Shown one piece after another: positions 17,041-25,664 of a DNA stretch of 64,000 nt; within the stretch, counting starts at the first letter, position 1; every line of letters begins with the position of its first letter. The notes under the pieces were generated by a model. That model was given only the letters and a program-made list of their open reading frames with translations, had not been told where the DNA came from and did no database searches. The DNA is from Streptomyces profundus (GTDB lineage Bacteria; Actinomycetota; Actinomycetes; Streptomycetales; Streptomycetaceae), in contig NZ_CP082362.1 in assembly GCF_020740535.1 (NCBI RefSeq), positions 2,728,001-2,792,000 of the forward strand. Reading direction: 5' to 3'. The position numbers and the translations under genes were made by a program.

Positions 17041-17517
17041 GTGAAGATGTCCGGCGGGGTCGAGTGGGCGCTGCACTGCTGCGTGGTCCTCACCTCGGTC
17101 GCGGAGCCGGTCCCGGCGACCCGACTGGCCGAGCTGCACGATGTCTCGCCCAGCTATCTGGCCAAACAGCTCCAGGCGCTCTCCCGCGCCGGGTTGGTGC
17201 GATCGGTGCAGGGCAAGGCGGGCGGCTACACGCTCACGCGTGCGCCCACGGCGATCACGGTGCTCGACGTGGTGGAGGCGGTGGACGGCGCGGCCCCGGC
17301 CTTCGTCTGCACCGAGATCCGCCAGCGCGGCCCGCTGGCCACCCCGCCCGAGTCCTGCGCCGCGCCCTGCGCGATCGCCCGCGCCATGCACACGGCCGAC
17401 GCGGCCTGGCGCGACGCGCTGCGCGCCGTCACCATCGCCGACCTCGTCCGCGACGTCGGCACGGACCACGGCCCCCGCGCGATGTCCCGCATCAGCGGGT
17501 GGCTGACCGCCGGCTAG
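17041..17517 (+). CDS. rsrR: Rrf2-family [2Fe-2S] redox regulator, RsrR type
   Basis: 158 aa. Winged-helix Rrf2 domain: YLAKQLQALSRAGLV recognition helix and GKAGGYTLTR wing. Glu8 and His12 in SGGVEWALHC and Cys90, Cys106 and Cys110 in the CTEIRQRG...CAAPC segment are present. The published RsrR uses Glu8, His12 and two Cys for an unusual [2Fe-2S] cluster, and the first two match exactly in number. Likely a repressor whose binding falls on cluster oxidation. GTG at 17041 lies seven bases after TAGAGT, so leaderless. Its own operator is immediately upstream, pointing to autoregulation and control of the divergent oxidoreductase. Confidence 0.9.
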   Translation: MKMSGGVEWALHCCVVLTSVAEPVPATRLAELHDVSPSYLAKQLQALSRAGLVRSVQGKAGGYTLTRAPTAITVLDVVEAVDGAAPAFVCTEIRQRGPLATPPESCAAPCAIARAMHTADAAWRDALRAVTIADLVRDVGTDHGPRAMSRISGWLTAG

Positions 17518-17521
17518 CTAG

Positions 17522-18430
17522 CTAGGTGTACTGGCCCGGTAGGAGCGGGTTGCTCCAGGCGCGGCGGCCGGCCGCGTCCTCGACGGTGACACGGAAGTGC
17601 CGGTCGCGGAACATCGCCACCGGCGCGCGCCACTCGGTGAGCGCCTCGCCCCGCTGGACGATCGCCCCCGGCACCCCGCCGCTGATCACGATCTTCCGCA
17701 CCGGGGAGCAGCGCACCGTCAACCACCCCTCGCTGAGACGGACATCGTGCAACTCGGGCCCCGTGCTCGCGTAGTAGTGGCCGGCCTTGAGGGCCGCCGA
17801 CAGCGCCTCGGGGGTGCGGGACTCCGCACGAACCCACACCCAGGCCGCGCAGGCCGGCGGATCCTGGGGCTGGAAGTGCGCGTCGTCGGCGGCGAAGGCG
17901 CCGAGCCGGTGACCGCGGTTGAGGAGAACATCGGTCAGATGCCAGCTGTCGCCCCGGTCTTCGCGCGCGGAGAGCGCGTTGTACACCTCGACGGCATGGG
18001 CCGCGTCCACGGTGGCCGCGTCGGCGGCGGTGAGCAGCGACGCCGCGGGGTGCGCGAGGCCGACGAACGCGCCGGCGGCGCGCGCCCGGCGCGCGAGCCC
18101 GGGGCCGTCCTCGTCCGGCTCGGGCGGCCGGAAGTCCAGGGGCAGCCCCACGGCGAGAAGATGCCACTCACTGGCGAACTCGGTGCGCGGCGGGTGCAGT
18201 TCGGCACCGAGCAGGGTGGTGAACTCCGGGGTGCGGAACGACCGCGTGTCGGTGAGCGGAAACCCGTGCCGAGCGCGGAAGTGGTCGGTGACGGCGACGA
18301 AGTCGTACCCGGCCTCCCGATAGCGCCCAACCACCTCACGGGGCGACAGCGCGCCATCGGACCGATCCGAGTGCGCGTGCAGATTCCCCCGCCAGAACCT
18401 CCCAGCCCGCCCGAACGGCGACTCCACCAC
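17522..18430 (-). CDS. PHP-domain metal-dependent phosphoesterase
   Basis: 302 aa. Metal motifs: NLHAHSDRSDGALSP (HxH plus Asp), VAVTDHF, GAELHPP, GLAHPA and AADDAHF. This is the layout of the PHP family that includes histidinol phosphatase and nucleoside-3',5'-bisphosphate phosphatases. The C-terminal ~80 residues look like a beta-sandwich cap (SEGWLTVRCSPVRKIVISGG). GTG start 18430 with AGAGGGGGC upstream. It converges on rsrR; their stop codons sit in a TAGCTAGCTAG stretch. Substrate unknown. Confidence 0.85.
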   Translation of the reverse strand: MVESPFGRAGRFWRGNLHAHSDRSDGALSPREVVGRYREAGYDFVAVTDHFRARHGFPLTDTRSFRTPEFTTLLGAELHPPRTEFASEWHLLAVGLPLDFRPPEPDEDGPGLARRARAAGAFVGLAHPAASLLTAADAATVDAAHAVEVYNALSAREDRGDSWHLTDVLLNRGHRLGAFAADDAHFQPQDPPACAAWVWVRAESRTPEALSAALKAGHYYASTGPELHDVRLSEGWLTVRCSPVRKIVISGGVPGAIVQRGEALTEWRAPVAMFRDRHFRVTVEDAAGRRAWSNPLLPGQYT

Positions 18431-20116
18431 GCGCGCCCCCTCTCAGCCACACACACGGTAACCCCCACGAGCAACCACCCGCCCGCCAACCACCACCACC
18501 GGGGCAGGGCGACGACGCGCCCGTCACGGCCTCTGCCGACACGGCCAACCCCCCGACCGGACCGACCCGTTGTCGGACCCACCTCCCCCAACGTCCAGAC
18601 GGCCCCACCCCCAAGCCCGGCCCACCAACACCGCCGCCCGCCCCGGGAGGGCGGGCGCCCCCGGCCGCCAGGCCGGCAGCCCCGGCGCGCCAGCGCCGCC
18701 GCCCGGCCCGGCGGGCCGCTCAGGTCCACCAAGCCCAAGGCCGGGGCGGCCAACAGCAGGGCCGGCCCGCCCAGTTGCCAACACTCCCCCGACCGCCAAC
18801 CCGTTCACGCCGCACTCGGCCCAGCCCAGCCGAAGACGAGGCCCGCACCTGCACCCGCCAGGCCGGCAACCCAGCGCGGCGCCCCCCACCGATGGCGGGC
18901 ACCCCCGGCCGGGACGACCGACCACGACCAGCCCCCCACCCGGCCGCCAAGCCGAACCAGGCAAGACCACCACACCACAACCCGCCGGCGCCCACCCCAA
19001 GAACCAACCCCCCACAGAGCGCCCAGGCCCCCAGCCCGGCAGCCCCAGCGCCGCCGCCCGGGAGGGCGGGCGCCCCCGGCCGCCAGGCCGGCAGCCCTGA
19101 CCCCGCAAGGCCCGGCACGCGGCATCCCCCGCCGGAAGCGGACGCTCCCACCCCCGGCCCGGGGGCACCCCGGCCGCCAGGCCGGCAGGCCGGCAGCCTC
19201 AGGCCGGCAGCCCTGACCCCGGCCCGGCAGGGCGGGCGCCCCCGGCCGCCAGGCCGGCAGCCCTGGGCCCGCAACCCCCGCCCCCGCCCCGGGAGACCGG
19301 GCGCCCCCGGCCGCCAGGCCCGCAGCCCCGGCGCGCCAGCGCCGCTGCCCGGCCCGCCCGGCGGGCCGCCGCGCGGCCTCCCCCGGCCATCCCGGGCCGG
19401 ACCACCACGCCACAACCAACCAATCCGCCGACACCGACCCCAAAACCAACCCCCCGCAGGGCGCCCCGGCCGCCAGGCCGGCAGCCCCGGCGCGCCAGCG
19501 CCGCTGCCCGGACCGGCGGGCCGACACGTCCCCCACTCAAAGCGGGCACCCCGGCCGCCAGGCCCGCAGCCCCCGCGCGCCAGCGCCGCTGCCCGGCCCG
19601 CCCGGCGGGCCGCCGCGCGGCCTCCCCCGGCCACCCCGGGCCGGACCACCACGCCACAACCAACCAATCCGCCGACACCGACCCCAAAACCAACCCCCCA
19701 CAGGGCGCCCCGGCCGCCAGGCCGGCAGCCCAGGGCGGGCACGCCAGCGCCGCTGCCGACACGCGGCATCCCCCGCCGGAAGGGCACCCCGGCCGCCAGG
19801 CCGGCAGCCCTGACCCCGCAAGGCCCGGCACGCGGCATCCCCCGCCGGAAGCGGACGCTCCCACCCCCGGCCCGGGGGCACCCCGGCCGCCAGGCCGGCA
19901 GCCCTGGGCCCGCAGCCCCCGCCCCCCGCCCGGGAGGGCGGGCGCCCCCAGACCCTGCCCGGGAGGGCGGGCGCCCCCGGCCGCCAGGCCGGCAGCCCCG
20001 GCGCGCCAGCGCCGCCGCCCGGCCCGGCCGGAGGGCCAGCGCGCCAGCGCCGCTGCCCGGCCCGCCCGGCGGGCCCGGCGGGACGGGGGTGGTGGCCGAG
20101 GGCAGCCGGGTTCCGG
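18431..20116. repeat. Repeat island 2: 1.7 kb of nested direct repeats and GC palindromes
   Basis: No gene is supported: open frames on both strands are Pro/Arg/Gly/Ala low-complexity. Two large direct repeats are visible. Copies at 19307-19487 and 19551-19731 (about 181 bases, a handful of mismatches) are 244 apart. Copies at 19081-19188 and 19794-19901 (108 bases, apparently identical) are 713 apart. About a dozen units of GGCCGCCAGGCCGGCAGCCC and several of GGCGCGCCAGCGCCGC recur. Both can fold as small hairpins with the loop GCCA. Interspersed are CCACCACGCCACAACCAACC stretches. Confidence 0.9.
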
Positions 20117-21013
20117 CTACGTTTCGGTGCGGTACATCAGGTCCGTCTCGTACGTGGTGAAGCCCAGGGACTCGTAGACGCGGACCGCCGCCGTGTTGTC
20201 CGCGTCGACGTAGAGCATCGCGGTGGCGAGGCCGCGTTCGTCCGCGAGGTGGCGCAGGCCGATGGTGGTGAGGGCGCGGCCGAGGCCGAGGCCCTGGGCG
20301 TCGGGGGCGACGCCCAGCACATAGACCTCGCCGAGGCCCTCGGCGGCGTGCACCTTGGTCCAGTGGAAGCCCAGGAGTTCGCCCTCGCGTTCGGCCAGGA
20401 AGAAGCCGGCCGGGTCGAACCACGGCTCGGCCGCGCGCGCGTCGAGGTCCCGCTGGGTGAGCGACCCCTGCTCGGGGTGGTGCGCGAAGGCGGCGGCGTT
20501 GAGGCGCAGCCAGGCCGCGTCGTCCCCGCCGGGGACGAACGCGCGGACGGTGATGCCCGGGGCCAGCGTCGGCTCCGGCAGCACCAGGTCCGTCAACGGG
20601 CGCCGCAGCTGGCGCAGTTCGCGGAACTCGGCCAGCCCGAGCCGGCGCGCGAGCCGGCGTGCGGGCGGATGCGCGCCGTGCGCCCAGAGGCGCAGCCGCT
20701 GCCCGGACTCGGTCAACAGCGCCTGGCCGAGCCGCATCCCATGGCGGTTGCCCCGGTGTTCGGGGTGCACCACCAGTTCGCTCGACGGCGGCTCCACCGG
20801 ATCCGTGCCGTCCAACTGCGCGTAGCCGAGCAGTTCGCCGCCCCGGTTGAGCAGCAGATGGCGGACGCCCTCGCGGGGGCCGCCGCGCAGCAGCAGCCGG
20901 CCCTGCTCGGAGACGGCCGGCTGGCCGTCCACCCGGGCCGCCGCCTCGATCAGCCGTTCCACCAGGGCCTGTTCATCCGCGGACACCTCGTCCAGCACCA
21001 CGACCTCACTCAT
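20117..21013 (-). CDS. mshD: Mycothiol acetyltransferase (mycothiol synthase)
   Basis: 298 aa. Two tandem GNAT domains: N-terminal half weaker (ELVVHPEHRGNRHGMRLGQALL), C-terminal half with the acetyl-CoA loop VAPDAQGLGLGRALT and VDADNTAAVRVYESLGF. Acetylates Cys-GlcN-inositol, the last step of mycothiol synthesis. Ends directly against repeat island 2. The ATG lies seven bases after a TAGGGT -10 element, leaderless. Confidence 0.94.
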   Translation of the reverse strand: MSEVVVLDEVSADEQALVERLIEAAARVDGQPAVSEQGRLLLRGGPREGVRHLLLNRGGELLGYAQLDGTDPVEPPSSELVVHPEHRGNRHGMRLGQALLTESGQRLRLWAHGAHPPARRLARRLGLAEFRELRQLRRPLTDLVLPEPTLAPGITVRAFVPGGDDAAWLRLNAAAFAHHPEQGSLTQRDLDARAAEPWFDPAGFFLAEREGELLGFHWTKVHAAEGLGEVYVLGVAPDAQGLGLGRALTTIGLRHLADERGLATAMLYVDADNTAAVRVYESLGFTTYETDLMYRTET

Positions 21014-21147
21014 ACCCGCGACCCTATGCCCCCCGGACGCGGTTTTCCTTTCACTCCGTTGTTACATGCGGGCCCCTGTGGGGCTACGCGCGTAGCCGCT
21101 AGGGTGCGGCTGAATCCCGCCCCCCATCGCCGAGAGGGACCCCGCTC

Positions 21148-22947
21148 GTGAAGCAGCTACGCAGGTACAGAATGGCCACAAGCGCGGTCGCCGTGGGGGT
21201 CGTCGGGGCGCTGGCGCTCGCCCCGTCGGCCGACGCGGAGACGGCCGCCACGGGCCCTCAGGGCCATGGCGGCGGGCACCACCACGGCCGGACCGTCGAT
21301 CTCCAGGTGTTGGCGATCAACGATCTGCACGGCGCGTTGGAGCCGCCCGGCGGTTCGGACGGCGAGGTGGTGCACGAGCACGAGGACGGCACCACGGAGA
21401 CGATCGAGGCCGGCGGCGTGGAGTACCTGGCCGGCGCGCTGGCCGACGCCAGGGCCGGGGAGCCGCGTTCGGTGACGGTGGCGGCCGGCGATCTGGTGGG
21501 CGCCACCCCGCTGTTGTCCGGCCTCTTCCACGACGAGCCCACCATCGAGGCGCTCAACGAGCTGGGCATGGATGTCGCCGGCGTCGGCAACCACGAATTC
21601 GACGAGGGCTATGCCGAGCTGCTGCGGCTCCAGGACGGCGGCTGCCACCCGGAGGACGGCTGCTACGCGGACGGCCGGGAGTTCACGGGTTCGGACTTCC
21701 CCTATCTGGCGGCCAACGTGGTCGACGAGGACACCCAGGAGCCGATTCTGGCGCCCTACGCGGTGCAGAACCTGCGCGGCGTCAAGGTCGGCTTCATCGG
21801 CGTCACCCTGGAGGGGACGGCCGACATCGTCACCCAGGAGGGCATCGAGGGCCTCGCGTTCCTGGACGAGGCCGAGACCATCAACCGCTACACCGAGGAG
21901 CTGCGGCGCCGTGGGGTGAACGCGGTGATCGCGCTGATCCACGAGGGCGGCTATCCGGAGTCGGCGGCGTACAACCACGACTGCGACGCGGACGGCGGCG
22001 GCCTCTCCGGGCCGATCGTGGACATCGCCGAGCGGACGGACGCGGGGGTCGACGCGCTGATCACCGGGCACACGCACCAGCCGTATGTGTGCACCGTGCC
22101 CGACCCGAACGGCGACGACCGGCTGGTGACGTCGGCGTCCTCCAACGGGCGGCTGTTCACCGAGCTTTCGATGTCCTACGACCGCCGCGCCAAGGACATC
22201 GTGCGCACCTCGGTCACCGGCACCAACGTGGTCGTCGACCGGGAGCGGGAGCCGGTCGCCGAGCTGACCGAACTGCTGGACTACTGGCGTGAGTTGGCCG
22301 ATCCGGTGGCCAACGCCCCGATCGGCTGGATCGCCGGGGACATCCCAGGACGCGGCGCCGGCACGCCCGAGTTCCCGGCCGGTGACCTGATCGCCGACGC
22401 GCAGTTGGCGCACGGTCTGGCCCTGGACGAGTCCACCGATCTGGCCCTGATGAACCCGGGCGGGGTGCGCGCCGATCTGACGTACGCGGCCTCGGGGGAC
22501 GAGGGCGACGGGGTGGTCACCTACGGCGAGGGCTTCACGGTGCAGCCGTTCTCCAACACGGTCAACCTGCTGGACCTCACCGGGGAGCAGCTGCTGGCGG
22601 TGCTGGCGGAGCAGGTGACGGGCGCCAACGAGGAGGTGCCCAAGATCCTTCAGCCCTCGGAGGGTTTCGCCTACACCCTGGATCTGACCGAGTCGGGCGC
22701 GGATCGGATCGTTGCCGACTCGGTGACGGTCAACGGTGAGCCGTTGGACCCGGCGGCGACCTACCGGGTCGCGGTCAACTCGTTCCTGGCCGGCGGCGGC
22801 GACGGCTTCGCCACCCTGGCCGAGGGCGGGAACCCGCTGGTCGGGCAGGACGACATGGCGGCGCTGGCCGCCTATCTGACCGCCAACTCCACGGCCCAGG
22901 CGCCGCTGGCGCCCCCGACGGCCGACCGGATCACCGTCGTCGAGTAG
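21148..22947 (+). CDS. Secreted bifunctional metallophosphatase / 5'-nucleotidase
   Basis: 599 aa. Sec signal peptide (RRYR start, hydrophobic core, cleavage after PSADA around residue 30). Catalytic metallophosphatase domain: INDLHGALEP, AAGDLVGATP, GNHEFDEGY, TGHTHQPY. C-terminal 5'-nucleotidase substrate domain with NPGGVRADL, TVQPFSNTVNLL and FLAGGGDGFATL. Releases phosphate and nucleoside from external nucleotides. GTG start with GAGAGGGA. No cell-wall anchor seen, so secreted. Ends at a shared terminator. Confidence 0.93.
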   Translation: MKQLRRYRMATSAVAVGVVGALALAPSADAETAATGPQGHGGGHHHGRTVDLQVLAINDLHGALEPPGGSDGEVVHEHEDGTTETIEAGGVEYLAGALADARAGEPRSVTVAAGDLVGATPLLSGLFHDEPTIEALNELGMDVAGVGNHEFDEGYAELLRLQDGGCHPEDGCYADGREFTGSDFPYLAANVVDEDTQEPILAPYAVQNLRGVKVGFIGVTLEGTADIVTQEGIEGLAFLDEAETINRYTEELRRRGVNAVIALIHEGGYPESAAYNHDCDADGGGLSGPIVDIAERTDAGVDALITGHTHQPYVCTVPDPNGDDRLVTSASSNGRLFTELSMSYDRRAKDIVRTSVTGTNVVVDREREPVAELTELLDYWRELADPVANAPIGWIAGDIPGRGAGTPEFPAGDLIADAQLAHGLALDESTDLALMNPGGVRADLTYAASGDEGDGVVTYGEGFTVQPFSNTVNLLDLTGEQLLAVLAEQVTGANEEVPKILQPSEGFAYTLDLTESGADRIVADSVTVNGEPLDPAATYRVAVNSFLAGGGDGFATLAEGGNPLVGQDDMAALAAYLTANSTAQAPLAPPTADRITVVE

Positions 22948-22980
22948 GCGTCGAGCAGGCACCCGTACGAACACCGGAAC

Positions 22981-23024
22981 GGGCCGCCCTCACCCGCGCG
23001 TTGACGCGCGGGTGAGGGCGGCCC
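22981..23024. terminator. Bidirectional terminator downstream of the 5'-nucleotidase gene
   Basis: Perfect 21-bp stem, 22981-23001 with 23004-23024, and a 2-base centre, between two convergent genes. Confidence 0.85.
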
Positions 23025-23034
23025 GCCCGCGTGC

Positions 23035-23508
23035 TCAGTCCTCGAAGTTCTCGTGGAACATGGAGACGTAGTTCTCCTGCCGCCCCGACTCCCAGACCAC
23101 GTCGAGCTGTTCACCCGTGATCGCCACCTCGGCGGAGCGGTCGGCCCACTCCTCCTCGCCCCGCTGGGTGCAGCTCTCCAGGGTGATCACCCCGTTGGCG
23201 ACCGTGCCCTCGCAGTTGTCGCCCTCGCTCGTCTGGTTCTCCGTGAAGTGCACCGAGTCGCCCTCGAAGGCCAGGATCGAGTCCACCTCCTCGTCCCCGG
23301 TCAGCCAGACGCCGTCGAGCTCGGCCGAGGTCGGCCCGTTGGCGGACGCGGGCCCGGCCGAGCCCGCGTCGGCCGTGCCGCCCGTGCCCTCCTCGCTGCC
23401 GCAGGCGGCCAACCCTCCGGTCAGCGCCGCCACGGCCAGGGCTGTGCCCCACCGCGTCGACCGCGTCGACCGTCTGCCGCCGGCCGCCCGTCTCCGTGCT
23501 CTTCTCAT
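23035..23508 (-). CDS. Small lipoprotein of unknown function
   Basis: 157 aa. Arg-rich N-terminus, hydrophobic stretch and lipobox LAAC (Cys at ~36). Mature part starts with a Gly/Ala/Ser linker, then a ~95-residue domain (LDGVWLTGDEEVDSILAFEG, CEGTVANGVITLESC, LDVVWESGRQENYVSMFHE) with two Cys that may pair. This resembles small lipocalin-like surface domains, but no family is recognised with confidence. GGGGG lies before the ATG. Confidence 0.65.
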   Translation of the reverse strand: MRRARRRAAGGRRSTRSTRWGTALAVAALTGGLAACGSEEGTGGTADAGSAGPASANGPTSAELDGVWLTGDEEVDSILAFEGDSVHFTENQTSEGDNCEGTVANGVITLESCTQRGEEEWADRSAEVAITGEQLDVVWESGRQENYVSMFHENFED

Positions 23509-23557
23509 GCTGGTACCCCCAGTTGGTGGAGAAGTCAGCGGCAGGGTACCGGCGCAA

Positions 23558-24232
23558 TCACTCCTGAGGGCTGTGCGCCAGTGAAATGGCCGTAACCAGC
23601 AGTCCGTCCCGCGCCAGCCAACGCCCGTGGAACGTTCCCACCTTGACGCCGTCGACCACAGGTCCCGGGACCAGCAGCTCGGCTGAGAACGTGCCCTGGT
23701 CCGGGTCGATGGTCAGCCTGGCCTCCTCGAAGTCCAGCCATTTTCCGGTCAGCGGGTACCAGACCTTGTAGACGCTCTCCTTGGCGCTGAAGAGCAGCCG
23801 CTCCCAGGTGACCTCGGGGCGCCGCGCGGACAGCTCGGCCAGCCGCACCCGTTCGTCGGGCAGCGCGATCAGATCGACGACGCCCCGGTCGCGCAGCGGT
23901 TCGTTGGGCTCGGCGTCGATGCCGAGGCCCGCCAGCTCGCCGACCCTGGCCACCACGGCGGCGCGGTAGCCCTTGCAGTGGGTCATGCTGCCGAGGAACC
24001 CGTCGGGCCAGCCGGGCGCGCCGCGTTCGCCCGGCAGCAACGGGACACGCGGGCCGCCCAGTTCGGCCAGCGCGGTGCGGGCGCAGTGCCGCACGGTGGT
24101 GAACTCCTGGCGGCGGCTCGCCACGGCGCGCGCTATGTGGGCCTCCTCCTCGGGGAAGAGGGGCGGCGGCTCGGCCGGGTCGCCGAGGGACTCGGCCGAG
24201 GCGACGGCGGGCGGCAGCAGTTCCTCGATCAC
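23558..24232 (-). CDS. Sfp/EntD-type 4'-phosphopantetheinyl transferase
   Basis: 224 aa. Moves phosphopantetheine from CoA to a serine on carrier proteins of PKS, NRPS or fatty acid synthases. Signature motifs GIDAEPNEPL (Mg site) and FSAKESVYKVWYPL (catalytic KES). MTHCKGY near residue 110 is the usual substrate-loop segment. GTG at 24232 overlaps the stop of the metallophosphatase gene by 4 bases (GTGA), so translational coupling is likely. A broad-range activating enzyme of this type is usually encoded outside biosynthetic clusters, as here. Confidence 0.9.
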   Translation of the reverse strand: MIEELLPPAVASAESLGDPAEPPPLFPEEEAHIARAVASRRQEFTTVRHCARTALAELGGPRVPLLPGERGAPGWPDGFLGSMTHCKGYRAAVVARVGELAGLGIDAEPNEPLRDRGVVDLIALPDERVRLAELSARRPEVTWERLLFSAKESVYKVWYPLTGKWLDFEEARLTIDPDQGTFSAELLVPGPVVDGVKVGTFHGRWLARDGLLVTAISLAHSPQE

Positions 24233-25071
24233 TTCTTCCCCACCAGCCCCGGCAGGATCGACACCAGGCGCCCGGGCGCCAGCGAGCGGGGCTTCCACTC
24301 CCTGGGGTAGCCGAGGGAGACCTCCTGGTGCGGGATGCCCTCGTGGCGGATCAGCCGGGGGATGTGCAGATGGCCGTAGACCACGCAGGCCGCCCGGTAG
24401 CGACGCGCCCAGTCCTGGGTGCGGTCGGTGCCGCACCAGAGCGCGAACTCGGGGTAGCGCAGCACCCGGGTGGGCTCGCGCACCAGCGGATAGTGGTTGA
24501 CCAGCACGGTGGGCAGCCCGTCGGGCAGCTCCGCGTCCAGCCTGGCCTCCGTGGCGGCGACCCGCTGCCGGCACCAGCTCTCGGAGTTGGGGTACGGGTC
24601 GGGCGTGATCATGTACTCGTCGGTGCAGACCACGCCGGCCGCCTCGGCGACGGCGAGCGCCTCGCGCTTGTCGCGGGTCCCCGGGGGCCGGAACGAGTAG
24701 TCGTAGTGCAGGAACAGCGGCACGATCACCGCGGGACCGCCCTCGCCCTCCCACACCGGGTAGGGGTCCTCGGGGGTGAGCACGCCCAACCGGCGGCAGA
24801 GCGCCACCAGATGCTGGTAGCGGGCCTCGCCGGTCAGCCGGACCGGATCCTCCTTGGGCGTCCACAGCTCGTGGTTGCCCGGTGTCCAGACCACCTTGGC
24901 GAAGCGCTGGCTCAGCAGCGTCAGCGCCCACTCGATGTCCTCCATCACCTCCCCCACATCGCCGGCCACCAGCAGCCAGTCGTCCTCACGCTCAGGTTTC
25001 AGCCCCGCGACGATCTCCCGGTTCTCCGGGTACCGCACATGCAGGTCACTGATGCCCACCAGCTGCCCCAT
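24229..25071 (-). CDS. Calcineurin-like metallophosphoesterase
   Basis: 280 aa. Metal motifs in order: GISDLHV, VAGDVGE, TPGNHELW, VNHYPL, VVYGHLHIPR. These give a complete dinuclear metal centre. ATG at 25071 chosen because GGAGGGGAG sits six bases away; a TTG two codons upstream lies within that site. Forms an operon with the phosphopantetheinyl transferase, a pairing often seen in streptomycetes. Substrate unknown. Confidence 0.88.
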   Translation of the reverse strand: MGQLVGISDLHVRYPENREIVAGLKPEREDDWLLVAGDVGEVMEDIEWALTLLSQRFAKVVWTPGNHELWTPKEDPVRLTGEARYQHLVALCRRLGVLTPEDPYPVWEGEGGPAVIVPLFLHYDYSFRPPGTRDKREALAVAEAAGVVCTDEYMITPDPYPNSESWCRQRVAATEARLDAELPDGLPTVLVNHYPLVREPTRVLRYPEFALWCGTDRTQDWARRYRAACVVYGHLHIPRLIRHEGIPHQEVSLGYPREWKPRSLAPGRLVSILPGLVGKK

Positions 25072-25133
25072 CGGCAACTCCCCTCCTTCGGCGCGCCGTT
25101 GTTCAGGCCGCCGATCTACGCTACCCCATGCAA

Positions 25134-25151
25134 TCTCAAGAGCACTTGAGG
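25134..25151. promoter_or_regulatory. SoxR box between soxR and the metallophosphatase operon
   Basis: TCTCAAGAGCACTTGAGG: arms CTCAAG and CTTGAG with a 4-base centre, close to the known SoxR operator CCTCAAGTTAACTTGAGG. It lies 9 bases before TAGGAT, the probable -10 of soxR. Confidence 0.75.
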
Positions 25152-25172
25152 TCTTTGTCTAGGATGACCGGC

Positions 25173-25652
25173 ATGGTCCAGGAGAACTCTCCCCGCATCA
25201 CCAAGGAACTCACCATCGGCCAGCTGGCCGAGCGCAGCGGTGTGGCCACGTCAGCCCTGCGTTTCTACGAGGAGCAGGGGCTGATCAGCAGCCGGCGCAC
25301 CACCGGCAACCAGCGTCGTTACCACCGCGACACACTGCGTCGGGTCGCGTTCATCCGCGTTTCGCAGAACGTCGGCATGTCGTTGCAGGCGATCCACGAC
25401 GCGCTCGACCGGCTGCCCGAGGGGCGCACGCCCGACCGGGCCGACTGGGCCGATCTGTCCGCCTTCTGGCGCGCCGATCTGGACGCCAGGATCGGTCAGT
25501 TGACGCGGCTGCGGGATGACCTCACGGAATGCATCGGCTGTGGCTGCCTCTCCCTGGAGAGCTGCATGCTGGCCAACCCGTACGACATCTGCGCCCGCGA
25601 GGGCAGCGGCCCGCGCCGGCTGCTGGGGGACGAGGGCCGGACCACCTGCTGA
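25173..25652 (+). CDS. soxR: Redox-sensing MerR-family regulator SoxR
   Basis: 159 aa. HTH at residues ~12-30 (TIGQLAERSGVATSALRFYEEQGLI, abbreviated: IGQLAERSGVATSALRFYEE), dimerisation helix, and [2Fe-2S] ligands CIGCGC...C in the segment CIGCGCLSLESC. In Streptomyces SoxR responds to redox-active pigments such as actinorhodin. Start ATG at 25173, eight bases after TAGGAT, probably leaderless. A SoxR box immediately upstream suggests control of its own gene or of the divergent operon. Confidence 0.93.
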   Translation: MVQENSPRITKELTIGQLAERSGVATSALRFYEEQGLISSRRTTGNQRRYHRDTLRRVAFIRVSQNVGMSLQAIHDALDRLPEGRTPDRADWADLSAFWRADLDARIGQLTRLRDDLTECIGCGCLSLESCMLANPYDICAREGSGPRRLLGDEGRTTC

Positions 25653-25664
25653 CCGGCCAGCGGC

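Noticed and set aside
18600..20080. CRISPR-like array
   Set aside because: Units are not regularly spaced, spacers are repeats themselves, and there are no cas genes.
18570..20423. Pro/Arg/Gly-rich frames in the repeat island, up to 567 codons
   Set aside because: Long because stop codons are rare in GC-rich repeats. They are open on both strands, have no binding site and no domain.
21030..21147. PHO box upstream of the 5'-nucleotidase
   Set aside because: TTTCACTCC is present but no second unit follows at 11 or 22 bases.
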